This document shows positions 35,201 through 47,300 of a stretch of DNA of 64,000 nt, in pieces. Each line of letters opens with the position of its first letter. Position 1 is the first letter of the stretch. Source of the stretch: Pontederia crassipes (lineage: Eukaryota; Streptophyta; Magnoliopsida; Commelinales; Pontederiaceae); assembly GCA_030549335.1 (NCBI GenBank), contig CM060189.1:54492953-54556952 (forward strand), read 5' to 3'. The notes under the pieces were generated by a model. That model ran no database searches. It was not told the origin of the DNA and saw nothing but the letters and a program-made list of their open reading frames with translations. The position numbers and the translations under genes were made by a program.

Positions 35201-36332
35201 AACATGTCCAACATCAAGGAGTAATCCATAGACATCTCTAACTGCATTATGTTTAGTACAGTAATGCATTTTGATTACTTACCATATCACTATATATTGC
35301 AAATAAAGTAGCCCGTTGTTCACTCATGCTCCTTCCATGAATAATTACTGAAAGTTTTTTTTTTCTTCTTACTCTTAAGCTTCTAAGTCATTTCCTAAAC
35401 ATTTTTTTAATGTGCTTTATAAACAGTAATGTTTGTCGTTGTTCGTGTGATTATAAAAGTGATGTCTATACACAAAAAGGGAACACATTCTTTTGAGAGT
35501 GTTTTTGAGGTATCAATTCATTCTGTGAAAAAAAAATGAGCAACAAAATGATCTATTTAATCACCAGAATCTGGAAAACCGAGATCCACGGGCAAGTAAA
35601 ATTTCCATATTTTTTGCTAAAGCAGTCATGATTTCTGACAAAGTTGCATGGATTATACTCTGAACTTCCCAAAGAGGGACAAAAATATAATTATACGCTT
35701 AATACATTTTACATTCTGGGATCGTTTCCAAGAATCATGAACTTATTCTTTTCACGATAACCTCATCTTAGAGCAAATAACATACTTCTTATTAGTAGAA
35801 CTACAATATATATATGTATGTATATGTGGATTTTACTATGATTGATTTCCAAACCGCGCAAGAAATGTTCTGTTTTATCCCGAAGCATGAGAAAGCCACT
35901 TCATCTAATTTGAATTATCAATTATGTTGAAGAAATTCATCCATCATAGAGAAAGCGCACTCAACTGGTCCGACTTCTCCGTGCGGTACGTCCGTTCGCC
36001 AAGCGACAAGCAGGCGATCCACCGGTCCTCGAACTGCATCTCCGCCTGCAAAAAGGCCCAAAGCAATCCCGATCCCCCTCAAAAATGTCTTTACCATCGT
36101 TTCCTCAAACCAAACCCAATAAATTAGAGGCGGGAAACGAAAGCTGGGAACTCACGCTTATGATCTCGATGCGGGCGATCCCGGCGAACTCGTCGGGGGC
36201 CAAGTTGTCGAGAAGCGCCGGCGAAGGATCGGCTTTGCGGCGGTGCCGGCAGCGGAGGAGAAACCGAGAAAAACGAGACGGCGGAGGAGAAGGTTCACTG
36301 GCGGCGTCGGCCCTCGAGCTCCCGTGTCCCAT
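21690..36332 (-). CDS. PSD: Phosphatidylserine decarboxylase with C2 and EF-hand domains (21 exons)
   Basis: The enzyme turns phosphatidylserine into phosphatidylethanolamine plus CO2; plant PSD2/PSD3 act at endomembranes. Exons on the minus strand are 36156-36332, 35966-36045, 34889-34913, 34477-34536, 34146-34214, 30327-30419, 30189-30239, 29404-29487, 29229-29320, 28950-29105, 28714-28798, 27930-28041, 27233-27333, 26817-26864, 26134-26280, 24678-24773, 24514-24588, 24316-24408, 22635-22721, 22499-22549 and 21690-21842. They sum to 1935 nt, 644 aa plus stop, with all phases matching. The length fits the PSD2/PSD3 family (about 635-650 aa). The start was chosen at MGHGSS, the family N-terminus. 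All introns are GT-AG except intron 13 (GC-AG). No broken residue was found, so the gene looks functional. Whether it is PSD2 or PSD3 cannot be settled here. Confidence 0.93.
22722..24315 (-). other. PSD intron 18 with a possible transposon relic
   Basis: The 1.6 kb intron is AT-rich except for 23570-23890. That part is richer in GC and contains a TTTGGGGGCCAGACA-like and GGGGTTTGCGCCCC block. It may be an old insertion, but I could not assign a family. Confidence 0.3.
27231..27232 (-). other. PSD: GC splice donor of PSD intron 13
   Basis: Exon 13 ends ...TTTAAG and the intron begins GCATGC on the minus strand, with acceptor TTGCAG before exon 14 at 26864. No nearby GT donor keeps the frame into GGTCAAATTCG of exon 14. 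Confidence 0.75.
28950..29105 (-). other. PSD: PSD exon 10: Cys/His motif between EF-hands and catalytic domain
   Basis: The exon encodes CPVC at residues 251-254 followed by His 269 and Cys 273 (CX2CX14HX3C). This spacing could bind zinc. As far as I recall, a similar CPxC...HxxxC block occurs in C2-type PSDs of fungi, so it is likely a family feature. Confidence 0.7.
29229..29487 (-). other. PSD: PSD exons 8-9: paired EF-hands
   Basis: Two Ca2+-binding loops are visible: DLDGNGKLSYSE at residues 186-197 and DTNNDNVVDMDE at residues 222-233. Both keep acidic residues at positions 1 and 12, so both probably bind Ca2+. The pair suggests Ca2+ influences the enzyme. Confidence 0.88.
30679..33573 (-). 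mobile_element. Non-autonomous LTR element in PSD intron 5
   Basis: Direct repeats at 30679-31202 (524 bp) and 33172-33573 (402 bp) share TGTCACAGGGTCATT at one end and GTAAAGARCA at the other. Inside the right repeat boundary, at 33161-33169, the minus strand reads TGGTATTAG, close to the tRNA-Met primer site TGGTATCAGAGC. The element therefore runs on the minus strand. The 2 kb interior has no gag or pol, so it is a LARD-like element. No clear polypurine tract or target duplication was found. The left repeat is longer partly because of an internal tandem duplication at about 31066-31155. Confidence 0.7.
32748..33045. repeat. About 100-bp degenerate tandem repeat inside the LTR element
   Basis: The word CATGYARTGTG recurs at 32749, 32851 and 32947, with a weaker copy near 33030. 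Each is followed by a similar GGTGARCAAYGC phrase. The period is about 96-102 bases. Confidence 0.5.
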
Positions 36333-36490
36333 TCTTTGGTCCGCTCGCCGGAGACTGGAAACTGTAGACTGAGTCGGAGAGAGAGAAAAAAAGAAGCGAG
36401 AGAATATGTAAAGTTTGTTTGACGAATAGCAAAAAAAGAAGAATATACGGTTTTTTCTGGGCACTGATAATATAAATAAATATATCTGAT
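36333..36490 (-). promoter_or_regulatory. PSD: Probable PSD promoter and 5' UTR
   Basis: A TATA-like stretch (TATATTTATTTATATTATC on the minus strand) lies about 140-150 bases upstream of the ATG, at 36467-36485. Between it and the ATG is a leader with a pyrimidine-rich tract (the GAGAGAGAGAAAAAAAG run on the plus strand near 36375). The start site is inferred, not seen. Confidence 0.35.
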
Positions 36491-36739
36491 AATAAAGTAT
36501 AACGTGCGCGCCATTGAATTGGAGGGAATTATTGTCTCTTTTTTTAATACTTTTATTTAGTGTTTTCACTTCAAAATTCATCGCGGCTAAGTTTTTTGAA
36601 AAAAAAACTGCTTTATGAAATTGAGTTGATTAATCGAATAACATAAAATAAAATAGAAAAGGTAAACCGGGACTTGCAATACTTTTATGAAATTGCCTTG
36701 TAATTTTACTAGGGCTCTTGTATAATCAAACGCTTCAAT

Positions 36740-37023
36740 AAATATTTCTATGGGTCTCAGTATTCGGACAACGAGTCTGAGTGTCTAAGGGGATTCCCTT
36801 GCGGGGGACTCGGGAGCGGAAACTCCGAAAATTAGAAGATTTTCTTTATTTCATATCTTGTATTGGAGTTTCCTATATAAACTTCATGACGATTAGATTA
36901 TTTTATCATCCTTGTAACATCATTATTTCATAACAATGAGAGTCGCCACTATTCGAGAACTAGCTCAATTTTGAATAAATCTTAATGTTCTTCTGTGATT
37001 GTACGATCTCTCTCCCACATCAA
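36740..37023 (+). repeat. Fragment resembling a copia-type LTR
   Basis: A CCTATATAAACTTC TATA box is followed by an R-region-like stretch ending ...AATCTTAATGTTCTTCTGTG and TCTCTCCCACATC. The TATA environment resembles the minus-strand copia LTR (38655-39064), which also has CCTATATAAACTCC. No partner LTR or coding region adjoins it, so a solo or broken LTR is likely. Confidence 0.35.
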
Positions 37024-38654
37024 AAATAATGAAAAATATTAAGCCAAAATTTTTAATACATATTTCGATTGTAATTGGCAATTGGTGGCGTTTGATCGAG
37101 GATTAATCAAGAGAATATGTCAATATTCCTTGAATTAGAGTCAAACACACATTTTATTTATAAAAAGTACAAAGGGTAGATTTGACCTTTTTTAAAAAAG
37201 TTAACTTTGTAAACAATGAAAAATTGTGAGTTATCGTATTCTTTTTAAAAAAATATATATAAATAATTCGTTGTAAACTTCAAAAAATAGCTAATCCGAT
37301 GGAATACGTGACTTAATCCTTTTTTAATCCCTTGCATACGTGCAGTAACCCTGTCGATATTATTCTTTCCTGCAATCTTCAAAATCAAAATAAAGTGAAC
37401 AATTCATGTAATAAAATTGGAAGTTCAATGGCGACGTCACACGCCTTACCTAATCATTTTTTTATGGAAAGGGTCTCTATCTTCTTTAAACGTTATCTCT
37501 ATTTTAATATGTTAAATTAAGGAAAGAAAAAGTAGAAATCAATAAGTACAAAGTAAAAAAAAGTATACTTATTTTATTCGTATTCTTTTTATTTATCATG
37601 TTAAATATCTGAGATGAGTGCTCTGTTGCTAGATTTGATTCCTAATAATCAATGTTTTAATAACCGATCACGTGTAATGATTATTTATTAAACATATTAC
37701 ACATAAGAGTTTGCAAAATGTGCATCTTAGTAATTTAGATTGAGAAAGGTGTCTGTCATGTACAATAAACATCAAAGTCTAGAAATTTATGTAATGTTAA
37801 ATATTTTTTTTATTTCTTGGTTATTTATAACTTCGAATTAATCAAATGCAATTCAAGTGTATAGTTGATTTTCTAAAAGGTAACGATTATAAAATAGAAG
37901 TTTGGATAAATCTGATATCAAAGTAATTAAAGCTGGATAAACCTGTTTGCCAGTTTTTAAATTATAACATTAAACTAATTGAAACGAGAGGATCATGTCG
38001 CAATGGCGAGAAAGTATTGATTCACTAATTAATACATTCATTACGCCATACAATTAACACGACACTAAATGTAAATAGATTGAATAAGATACTCATTAAA
38101 CAACTAATTAAAGAATCATTCAAATCTCATTAAAGATCGTTTAATTACGTGTATACAATGGAAACCATTAAATAAATTTGTCAAAAAAAAAACTTTCCAT
38201 TCGAATGCGGCTGGTTTCTTCAGTAAGAATTATTCGGTTTTTTTTTTTTTTGAGAAGAAGAACTATTCGGTTTGAATGGTTCAACCAACTCGGACCAATC
38301 GAATGCCATTTTCCCATTTCACTATGAGATTGGACTGGTTGGTTCGATTATATTAAACATAATTTTTGTCTTACGAATTTGGATAAGATTTTGATGACAA
38401 ATTGCATCCTTTGCCCAAACCATGACAGTTTCTAAATAACGTTTGAATGCCACCCTGTTTGGATCTTTCTTTAAAAAAAAGTAGAAAAGTATTTTAGATC
38501 AATGTAATACATTTCTAAAAATATATATTACAATGGAAAAATATAGTAATGAATAGGATTTTCTAATACATATTCAAATACTATAGATACAAGGCTTTTT
38601 TATCATTATACCATCATATTTTAGTTATACTTTTGTACACTTAAGAAAATCTGA
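37024..38654. other. AT-rich intergenic stretch without a supported gene
   Basis: I see only short frames and homopolymer runs, for example the T-run at about 38239-38250. No gene or clear element was found. Confidence 0.55.
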
Positions 38655-39064
38655 GAAATTTAAAGCGTCGCAGAGTTTTATTATATAAAAGAAACATATC
38701 ACAAGATCAAATTATTTGAACTCCTATGGAGTTTATATAGGCACTCTTTTTACAGACGATAAAATTACAGACCGACTAGGACTCTAAATTAATTTCTCGA
38801 AATTAGGATACATATCTCGTGATAAGAAAATAAATCAATTCTAAATCACATACAAAATACCCCATAAAATTTTCACCTAGAGGGCTTCGCCTTCCTCCAC
38901 CCTCGAAAGGGGATCCCCTTAGACTTCCCATAGGCTCGCTGACTGGGCAGTGAGCGTCTTTTACTTCGAAGTGTGGGGTCAGACGGTTTTCAGTTGGGGT
39001 AGAATTTAATGCATTATTAACAAATATCCACCTTGAATTGAATTCTCTAATCAGATATTTAACA
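38655..39064 (-). repeat. 3' LTR of a minus-strand copia element
   Basis: On the minus strand, the purine tract GGCGGAGGCGGAGAG (39065-39079) is followed by TGTTAAATATC at 39064, the LTR start. A TATA box CCTATATAAACTCC lies near 38717-38730. The left end is estimated only. Confidence 0.6.
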
Positions 39065-42000
39065 CTCTCCGCCTCCGCCAGTCCCAACTTGGAACTACTG
39101 TCAACTATTAATATTTAGTAAGTCCAATTTGAAACTTACTAGTAGGAACCGACTTTGTGAACATGTCCATTTGATTATTTTCTGTGCCGAGCTTCTTCAT
39201 CTTGACATCTTTCCAATACGGATGAAGTGATACCTTCTTTCATGATGCACTTGAACTGATGGCTGGAATGTGACTTTCCAACTGATAACATAACTATCAA
39301 GAGTAAAGACATAACTTGTCATTGTTCTTCTTCCATCAACATCTACAGCATAATCTGAGTTTGAATAACTTGCAACCAAACACTCTTTTATCACTTTTGT
39401 AAACAATATCGAGCATTCCTCTCAGATATCAGAAGATGCGTTTTACTGCCTATCAATCAATGTTGTTAGGACCGGACCGGACATCGACTCGGATGAGTGT
39501 CCGTTTCAGGTCGAACCGGTTGGACCGTTTGACCGGTTGGACCGACCAGATAAGAATAAAATATTATTTTTAATATACTAGATTAAATCAAGCTATCATA
39601 TTTTAATTATATACATACTTACATGATGTCAAAATTCAATTATATGAAAGAAAAATAACAATAATAAATTATAAATTTATAAAAAATAAATCTATGTGAA
39701 GTGCTATACTAAGATAATATATTTTATATTAAATTAGTAATATACATATAACAAATTCACAACTATTATGATCAACATTATATATTTACAATTGATAAAT
39801 TAAATTATTATTGTTTTGTTAAACTTTTATGTATTATATATTAACTATACTATAATGTATATTATACAAGTTCACCCCTCCATCTTTAACCAATTTATAA
39901 TAAATGTTATATATAATATAGTAAATATAATATAAATTTATATTATATAGACATATGACATTGAAATTTTTAAATATAATCATAATCTAATAAATAAGTT
40001 AAAGTTTAAAGTTTAACCAATTAATTACATAAAAAAAGGAAACAACTAAGCATAAGCATATTAGTATGCACACATAGTCCCACATTGATAATAGTGAGAA
40101 GGTAGAAGTAAATGGACAAGTATTAATTGAGTGGGAGATTATGAACAAAAATGTGCTCTTCTATTGGAAAAAGTCCAACTTCAAATATTTTTCAAATTAA
40201 AAATAAAAATTTTATCAAATAAAATATTAAAATGGTCGGCCGGTTCAAAAAATCGGTTCTACTCAGTTTTATCCAATTTTGACCAGTTGTTGACCAGTTT
40301 TGACCGGTCCAATCCGGTCTGATGGCATGTCTGATTTTTTTTGTCATGTTATTGATGATTTTTGGACCCGGTCGACGGTTGGACCGATCAGACCGGCTGG
40401 TCTAGTCCAATCCTGATAACTCTGCTATCAATGCTCATTTTCTAAATTGCTCATAAATCTGCTAATTACACTAACGACATGCGCAATATCAGGTCTTGTG
40501 CATATCATAGCATACATCAGGTTTCTGACTGCATTGGCATATGGAACTCGAGACATGTACTTATTTTCTTCATTAGACATAAATTCAGTTGCAGAAATGT
40601 ACACATTTGAAGCTCATGAAGTAAGGTCTTCGCTCCAGACATACTGAACCTGGATAACATTTTCTGAATGTAACTTTTTTTATACAGAAAGAGTTTACCC
40701 TTTACGTGATCATGTAAATCTTCATTCTAAATTTTTCTTTGCTGCACCAAGATCCTTCATATCGAATTCTACATTAAGAAGTTTCTTCAAATTCTAAATG
40801 TCTTTTATGTTCCTGACAACAATCAATATATAATCAATGTATGATAGCAGATAGGATGGTAGAATCACCCTTCACCTTCTTGTGATAGACGCAACAATCA
40901 TAAGGGCTCAACTTGATCATAAAACTATCGAATCTCTTGTACCACTGCCTCAGTGATTGCTTCAAGATATATAATGACTTCTCCAATCTGCAGACTTGGT
41001 CTTCTTTATCTAGGCTAGAGAAATTCTCTGGCTGACTCATGAGGATATCTTCTTCAAGTTCCCCATGTAGAAAAAAGCTGTTTTCACATCTAATTACTCA
41101 AGCTTCAATTTCTGATGTGCTACAAGTGCAAGGAGCACTCGGATGGAAGTGTGTCGACAATTGAAGAGAAGATCTCGTTGTAATCTACTCCCTCTTTCTG
41201 ATTGTATCCTTTAGCAACTAGACATGCTTTGAATATGATGTCTTCAGCTTCTAGGCCTCCAACCTTCTGTTGAAAATCCACTTGCATCCAACGACCTTTC
41301 TATCTTTTGGTAATTTGACCAACTCCCAAGTCTGATTCTTGTGAAGAGACTCCATCTCTTCACTCATTGCCGCAATCCACTATTCTAATTCTACACATGT
41401 GAGATCAATGACTCCGATGATTTCACCTCTTCAGCTACTTAGAATGCATATGCAATCATTTCCTCAAAATCATAAAGCTTATAAGGATTTATTTTCCTGC
41501 AAGCACGTCCAACAGCTAAACTTGTCGTTGCTTCTTCTATTTGCTCATCAGATTATGGTTATTTAACTTGAGATTCTTCTGCCTCATTCTGAATTGGACT
41601 TAATTCAAACTTCACATGTTTGTTGACACTCTCCTTTGTTGAGTCAATAACATCTATTTCTGCTTGAGCATAGACATCTCATTAAATGATATGTTTCTGT
41701 TGTGAATAACCTTATGCTCTGAAGGAGACCAAATTTTGAAGCCTTTTACATCTGCACTACATCCCAAAAAGATTCTTTTTTTTACTCTTGGTTCTAGCTT
41801 TCCTTCGTTAACCTAACAAAAACTTTGAGATTATTATAATTAGCAGGATTTCCTAACCATATCTCAAAGAGACCAATTGACAATGTAGCATGTTGCACTA
41901 ACAGCCTCAGTCCAGAATGACTTGTTCAAAGAATTAGAGAGCATGCATCGTGCCCCTCTCTAGAAAAGTTCTATTCATGCGTTTTGCTACACCATCTTAA

Positions 42001-43026
42001 TATCCCTGAAGATGCGATGTCTCGCAATGCTTTCATCCTTGCAGAACAGATCAAATTCAGACGAAATAATTCTAACTTATTATCGATGTGAAAATATTTC
42101 ACCCTTTTTTTTTATATTTGATTCTTCACTATAGCCTTCCACTGTTTGAAAGCTTCGAATGCATCGCTCTTGTGCTTCATCATGAATGCTCATGTCATCC
42201 TTGAATAATCTATTACAGATAGAAAGTATCTAAAACCTCATAGAAATAGAACACGAGAGGAGCCCCAATAGTCAGTGTGGATGTAATCGAGTATTGTCTT
42301 CGTCTTGTGCACGATTTTGTTGAATTGTTGTCATTTTTGCTTGTCGAAGATGTAGTGCTTGCATACTCCAATTTTAGATATCTTTTGACCACCCAAAAGA
42401 TTACGCTTACTGAAGATGTCCATTCCTTTCTACTTCATATGTCCAAGTCTCATGTGCCACAACTTGAATGTTTTTTATTCTGATTTGGATGAACTACTTA
42501 CTGCAGTCACGCTAGAAATTACTATTCCTTGTAGTATGTACAAGAATTTTTGTCTGATTCCTTTCATGACTTCAACATCACCCCTTGTGACCGTGAGAAC
42601 ACCTCCTGCAGCATCCATCCGACGTTCTTTGGAGTCTAGAACTCCTAACGATATTAGATTTTTCTTCAATTACTGAACATGATGAACATCTGTCGATGTT
42701 CTCACCCGATTGTCATGAGTTTTGATATGAATTGAGTCAATTCCAATTATTTTACAAGCTGCATCATGGTCCAGGATGACGTTTTCGACATTAATATTCT
42801 CATAAGTTGAGAACCACTCTCTGTGTGGAGTCATATGATAGGAATATACTGAATTCAGAACACAACTCTCCTTCAAACATCTCATGAGAGCTAAATCATC
42901 ATCATCAAATTCGCTATTTTTGTGAGCTACTCCAGCAACCGTGTCCTTCTTCTTCTTCTTGGGGCAGTTCTTCCAGTGATTAAGTTCTTTGTAGTAATTG
43001 CAGATCGTAGGATCACAATGCACCAA
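39065..43026 (-). pseudogene. Ty1/copia retrotransposon gag-pol, decayed and 5'-truncated
   Basis: Read on the minus strand, 43026-42670 gives a zinc-knuckle-like CNYYKELNHWKNC followed by protease-type YHMTPHREWF. The usual DSG(C/A)S site just before that is destroyed (NSVYS). The stretch 42300-41100 is an unreadable integrase and linker. 41040-40834 is RT (VCRLEKSLYILKQSLRQWY). 39406-39197 is RNase H (SYSNSDYAVD...ISWK). The order PR-IN-RT-RH is that of copia. A hAT-type element (39458-40424) sits between RT and RNase H. No 5' LTR was found beyond 43026. Confidence 0.82.
39458..40424. mobile_element. hAT-type non-autonomous DNA transposon (967 bp)
   Basis: It is flanked by the exact 8-bp duplication CTATCAAT (39450-39457 and 40425-40432), the size expected for hAT. 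The ends are inverted: CAATGTTGTTAGGACCGGAC on the left and, reversed, CAGAGTTATCAGGATTGGAC on the right. Subterminal zones are packed with GACCGGTT/GGTTGGACCG words; the middle is very AT-rich and has no transposase. Removing it restores continuity of the copia sequence. Confidence 0.85.
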
Positions 43027-43720
43027 GACAAGGGTGAATTGGTGTTTAAACCTTAAACTATCGATTTCACAAAATACATCACAGAAGCTTAAAATCGATT
43101 CATTAATATTCAGATCAATGCAATAATAATCTAATCATATGCCTACTAAGGTAGGAAGGAAAGGGAGAGAGAAAGCAAACACAAAGAACATAGTGTCTTG
43201 TTGACGAGGTTTGGCCACACTTTCTTCTGCCTCCCCGCTCCGACTTCTCGATATTGGGACCGTCGGAGATTCCACTAAACACTCTTTCTTCATTATAAAT
43301 GGAGAAAAGAAGAAACCATTTACACCACACCACCTTTTCTTTGCTTTGTGAAGAAATGCACACCTCTTCTCCTAGGAAGTTTATCTTTTCTCTACTCCGA
43401 GAGGTAAGATAGAACATCTTATACATAGGAGCTCACACTCAAATCTCTAAGAAAAATATTTCTCTCTTTTATAATATGAAACTCACAAGAAGAGAAGAGA
43501 AAAAGAAGATAAGATTTGATAATAACTTTAAGAAAATAATTTTCCCTTAAATGCTTTTATAATTCTGCACCTATTGGTCTTCTTTTATACATCTCTTTGA
43601 ATGATAGACCATTGTTCTTTGATTTGATAAAAAACTAATCGTTACTGTTCATTTTAGCAGAGTACTCGTTGACCTCTTTAATGGCCCGGTCAATATGACT
43701 GTTGTGTGTTTTCCTTATAA
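43027..43720. other. Unassigned repeat-like stretch before the satellite
   Basis: It begins AAGACAAGGGTGAATTGGTG and contains a GACGAGGTTTGGCCACAC phrase. I have seen similar wording in dispersed plant repeats, but I cannot name the family. The short reverse frame at 43115-43426 has no recognisable product. Confidence 0.35.
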
Positions 43721-46700
43721 GAGGTGATAGATCTTTAGAACTTCAACTCTATTTCAAATCAAAGTTGAACCATTACAATCAATGATAAAGCTCTTGGGAT
43801 TAGAGTCTTAGAGTAAGGTTCAAAGCTATAAGTTATAGATACTTATTACAACATTTGGATCTCCTAAGAGGTGATAGATCTTTAGAACTTTAACTCTATT
43901 TCAAACTGAAGTTGAACTGTTACAATCAACGACAACGCTCTTGGGGCTTAGAGTCTTAGAATAAGGTTCAAAGCTATAAGTTATAAATACTTATTACATC
44001 CTTTGGGTGTCTTAAGAGGTGATAGATCTTAAGAACTTTAACTCTATTTCAAACCGAAATTGAACTGTTACAATCAATGATAATGCTATTGGAGATTAGA
44101 GTCTTGGAATAAGTTTCAAAGCTATAAGTTATAGATTCTTGTTACAACCTTCAGGTGTCCTAAGAGGTGATAGATCTCATGAACTTTAACTATATTTCAA
44201 ATCGAAGTTGAACCGTTACAATCAACGATAAAGCTCTTGGGGATTAGAGTCTTAGAGTAAGGTTCAAATATATAGGTTATAGATACTTATTACAACATTT
44301 GAGTGTCCTAAGAGGTGATAGATCTTTAGAAACTTTTACTCTATTTCAAATCGAATTTGAACCGTTACAATCTATGATAAAGCGCTTGGGGATTAGAATC
44401 TTAGAGTAAGGTTCAAAGCTATATGTTATAGATACTTATTACATCATTTGGGTGTCCTAAGAGGTGATAGATCTTAAGAACCTTAATTTTATTTCAAACC
44501 AAAGTTGAACCGTTACAACCAAAGATAAAGCTCTTGGGGATTAGAGTCTTAGAGTAAGGTTCAAAGCTATGAGTTATAGATACTTATTACAACTATTGCA
44601 TGTCCTAAGTGATGATAGATCTTAAGAACTTTAACTCTATTTCAAACCGAAGTCGAACCGTTACAATCAATGATTAAGCTCTTGGGGATTAGAGACTTAG
44701 ATTAAGGTTCAAAGCTATATAAGTTATAAATACTTATTACAACCATTGGGTGTTCTAAGAGGTGATATATCTTTAGAACTTTAACTGTATTTCAAACCAA
44801 AGTTGAACCGTTACAATCAATGATAAAGCTCTTGGATATTAGAGTCTTAGAGTAAGGTTAAAAGCTATAAGTTATAGATACTTATTAAAATATTTGGGTG
44901 TCCTAAGAGGTGATAGATCATTAGAACTTCATCTCTATTTCAAACCGAAGTTGAATCGTTAGAATCAATGATAAAACTCTTGGGAATTAGAGTCTTAGAG
45001 TAAGGTTCAAAATTATAAGTTATAAATACATATTACAAACTTTGGGTGTCCTAAGAGGTGATAGATCATTAGAACTTTAACTCTATTTCAAACCAAAGTT
45101 GAACCGTTACAATCAATGATAAAGCTCTTGGAGATTAGAGTCTTAGAGTAAGGTTCAAAGCTATAAGTTGTAGATACTTATTACAACTTTTGGATGATCT
45201 AAGAGGTGATAGATCTTTAGAACTTTAACTTTATTTCAAACCGAAGTTGAACCATTAAAATCAATGATAAAGCTCTTGGGGATTAGAGTTTTAGAGTAAG
45301 GTTCAAAGCTATAAGTTATACATACTTATTACAACCTTTGGGTGTCCTAAGAGGTCATAGATCATTAAAACTTCAACTCTATTTCAAACCGAAGTTGAAT
45401 CATTACAATCAATGATAAAGCTCTTGGGGATTAGAGTCTTAGAGTAAGGTTCAAAGCTATAAGTTGTAGATACTTATTACAACATTTGGGTGTTTTAAGA
45501 GGTGATAAATCTTTAGAACTTTAACTCTATTTCAAACCGAAGTTGAACCGTTAAAATCAATGATAAAGCTCTTGGGGATTAGCGTCTTAGAGTTAGGTTC
45601 ACAGATATAAGTTATAGATACTTATTACAACCTTTTGGTTTCCTAAGTGATGATAGATCTTAAGAACTTTAACTATATTTCAAACCAAAGTCGAATGTTA
45701 CAATCAATGATTAAGTTCTTGGGGATTAGAGTCTTAGAGTAGGGTTCAAAGCTATAAGCTGTAGATACATATTACAACTTTTGGGTGTTCTAAGAGGTGA
45801 TAGATCTTTAGAACTTTAACTCTATTTCAAACCGAAGTTAAACCATTAAAATCAATGATAAAGCTCTTGGGGATTAGAGTCTTAGAGTTAGGTTCATAGC
45901 TATAAGTTATAGATACTTATTACAACATTTGAGTTTCTTAAGTGGTGATAAATCTTAAGAACTTTAACTCTATTTCAAACCAAAGTCGAATCATTACAAT
46001 CAATGATTAAGTTCTTGGGGATTAGAGTGTTAGAGTAAGGTTCAAAGCTATATAAGCTATAGATACTTATTACAACCTTTGGGTGTCCTAAGAGGTGATA
46101 GATCTTTAGAACTTTAACTCTATTTCAAACCAAAGTTGTACCGTCACAATCAATGATAACGCTTTAGAGGATTAGAGTCTTAGAGTAAGGTTCAAAGCTA
46201 TAAGTTATAGATACTTATTACATGCTTTGAGTGTCCTAAGAGGTGATAGATCTTAAGGGCTTTAACTCTATTTCAAACCAAAGTTGAACCGTTACAATCA
46301 ATGATAAAGCTCTTGGGGATTAGAGACTTAGAGTAAGGTTCAAAGCTATAAGTTATATATACTTATTACAACCTTTGGGTGTACTAAGAGGTGATAGATC
46401 TTTAAAACTTTTAACTCTATTTCAAACCGAAGTTGAACCGTTATAATCAATGATGAAGATCTTTGGGATTAGAGTCATAGAGTAAGGTTCAAAGCTATAA
46501 GTTGTAGATACTTATTACATCATTTGTGTGCACTAAGAGGAGAAAGATCTTAAGAACTTTAACTCTATTTCATAACGAAGTTGAACCGTTACAATCAATG
46601 ATAAAGCTCTTGGGGATTAGATTCTTAGAGTAAGGTTCAAAGCCAAAAGTTATAGATACTTATTACATCTTTTGGGTGTCCTAAGAGGTGATAGATCTTG

Positions 46701-47159
46701 GGTATTTTAACTCTATTTCAACCGAAGTTGTACCGTCACAATCAATGATAACGCTCTTAAGGATTAGAGTCTTAGAGTAAGGTTCAAAGCTATAAGTTAT
46801 AGATGCTTATTACATGCTTTGGGTGTCCTAAGAGGTGATACATCTTAAAGACTTTAACTCTATTTCAAACCAAAGTTGAACCGTTACAATCAATGATAAA
46901 GCTCTTGGGGATTAGAGTCTTGGAGTAAGGTTCAAAGGTATAAGTTATAGATACTTATTACAACATTTAGGTGTCCTAAGAGGTGATAGATCCAAAAAAT
47001 TTTAACTCTATTTCAAACCGAAGTGAAACCGTTACAATCAATGATAAAGCTCTTGGTGATTAAAGTCTTAGAGTAAGGTTCGAAGTTATAAGTTATAGAT
47101 ACTTATTACAACCTTTGGGTATTCTAAGAAGTGATAGATCATTAGAACCTCAACTCTAT

Positions 47160-47300
47160 AACTTTTGGGAAACCGAAGTGAATCGTTAGAACCTTTGGGA
47201 AACCGAAGTTGAATCGTTAGAACCTTTGGGAAACCGAAGTTGAATCGTTAAAACCTCAACTCTATAGATCATTAGAACCTTTGGGAAACCGAAGTTGAAT
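47160..47300. repeat. Local short tandem repeat (about 31 bp) within the satellite
   Basis: The phrase TTTGGGAAACCGAAG starts at 47164, 47194, 47225 and 47280. It joins the end of one monomer (CCTTTGGG) directly to the AAACCGAAG part of the next. It is therefore a deletion product that then multiplied. Confidence 0.8.

Larger units (their letters stand above)
30327..36332 (-). other. PSD: PSD exons 1-6: N-terminus and C2 domain
   Basis: Exon 1 gives a short basic N-terminus (MGHGSS, then Ser/Pro/Arg-rich). Exons 1-6 (about residues 50-168) form a C2-type fold, with RWIACLSLGERTYRT, KPAWKSEKK, ARISVFE and VGYCEVDLL blocks. C2 domains usually bind membranes with Ca2+. Exon 3 is only 25 nt and supplies TDKPAWKS. 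Intron 5 (30420-34145) is 3.7 kb and holds an LTR element. Confidence 0.85.

Noticed and set aside
36085..36372. Plus-strand frame over PSD exon 1
   Set aside because: The minus strand carries the family start MGHGSS and an in-phase splice donor; the plus frame has no match.
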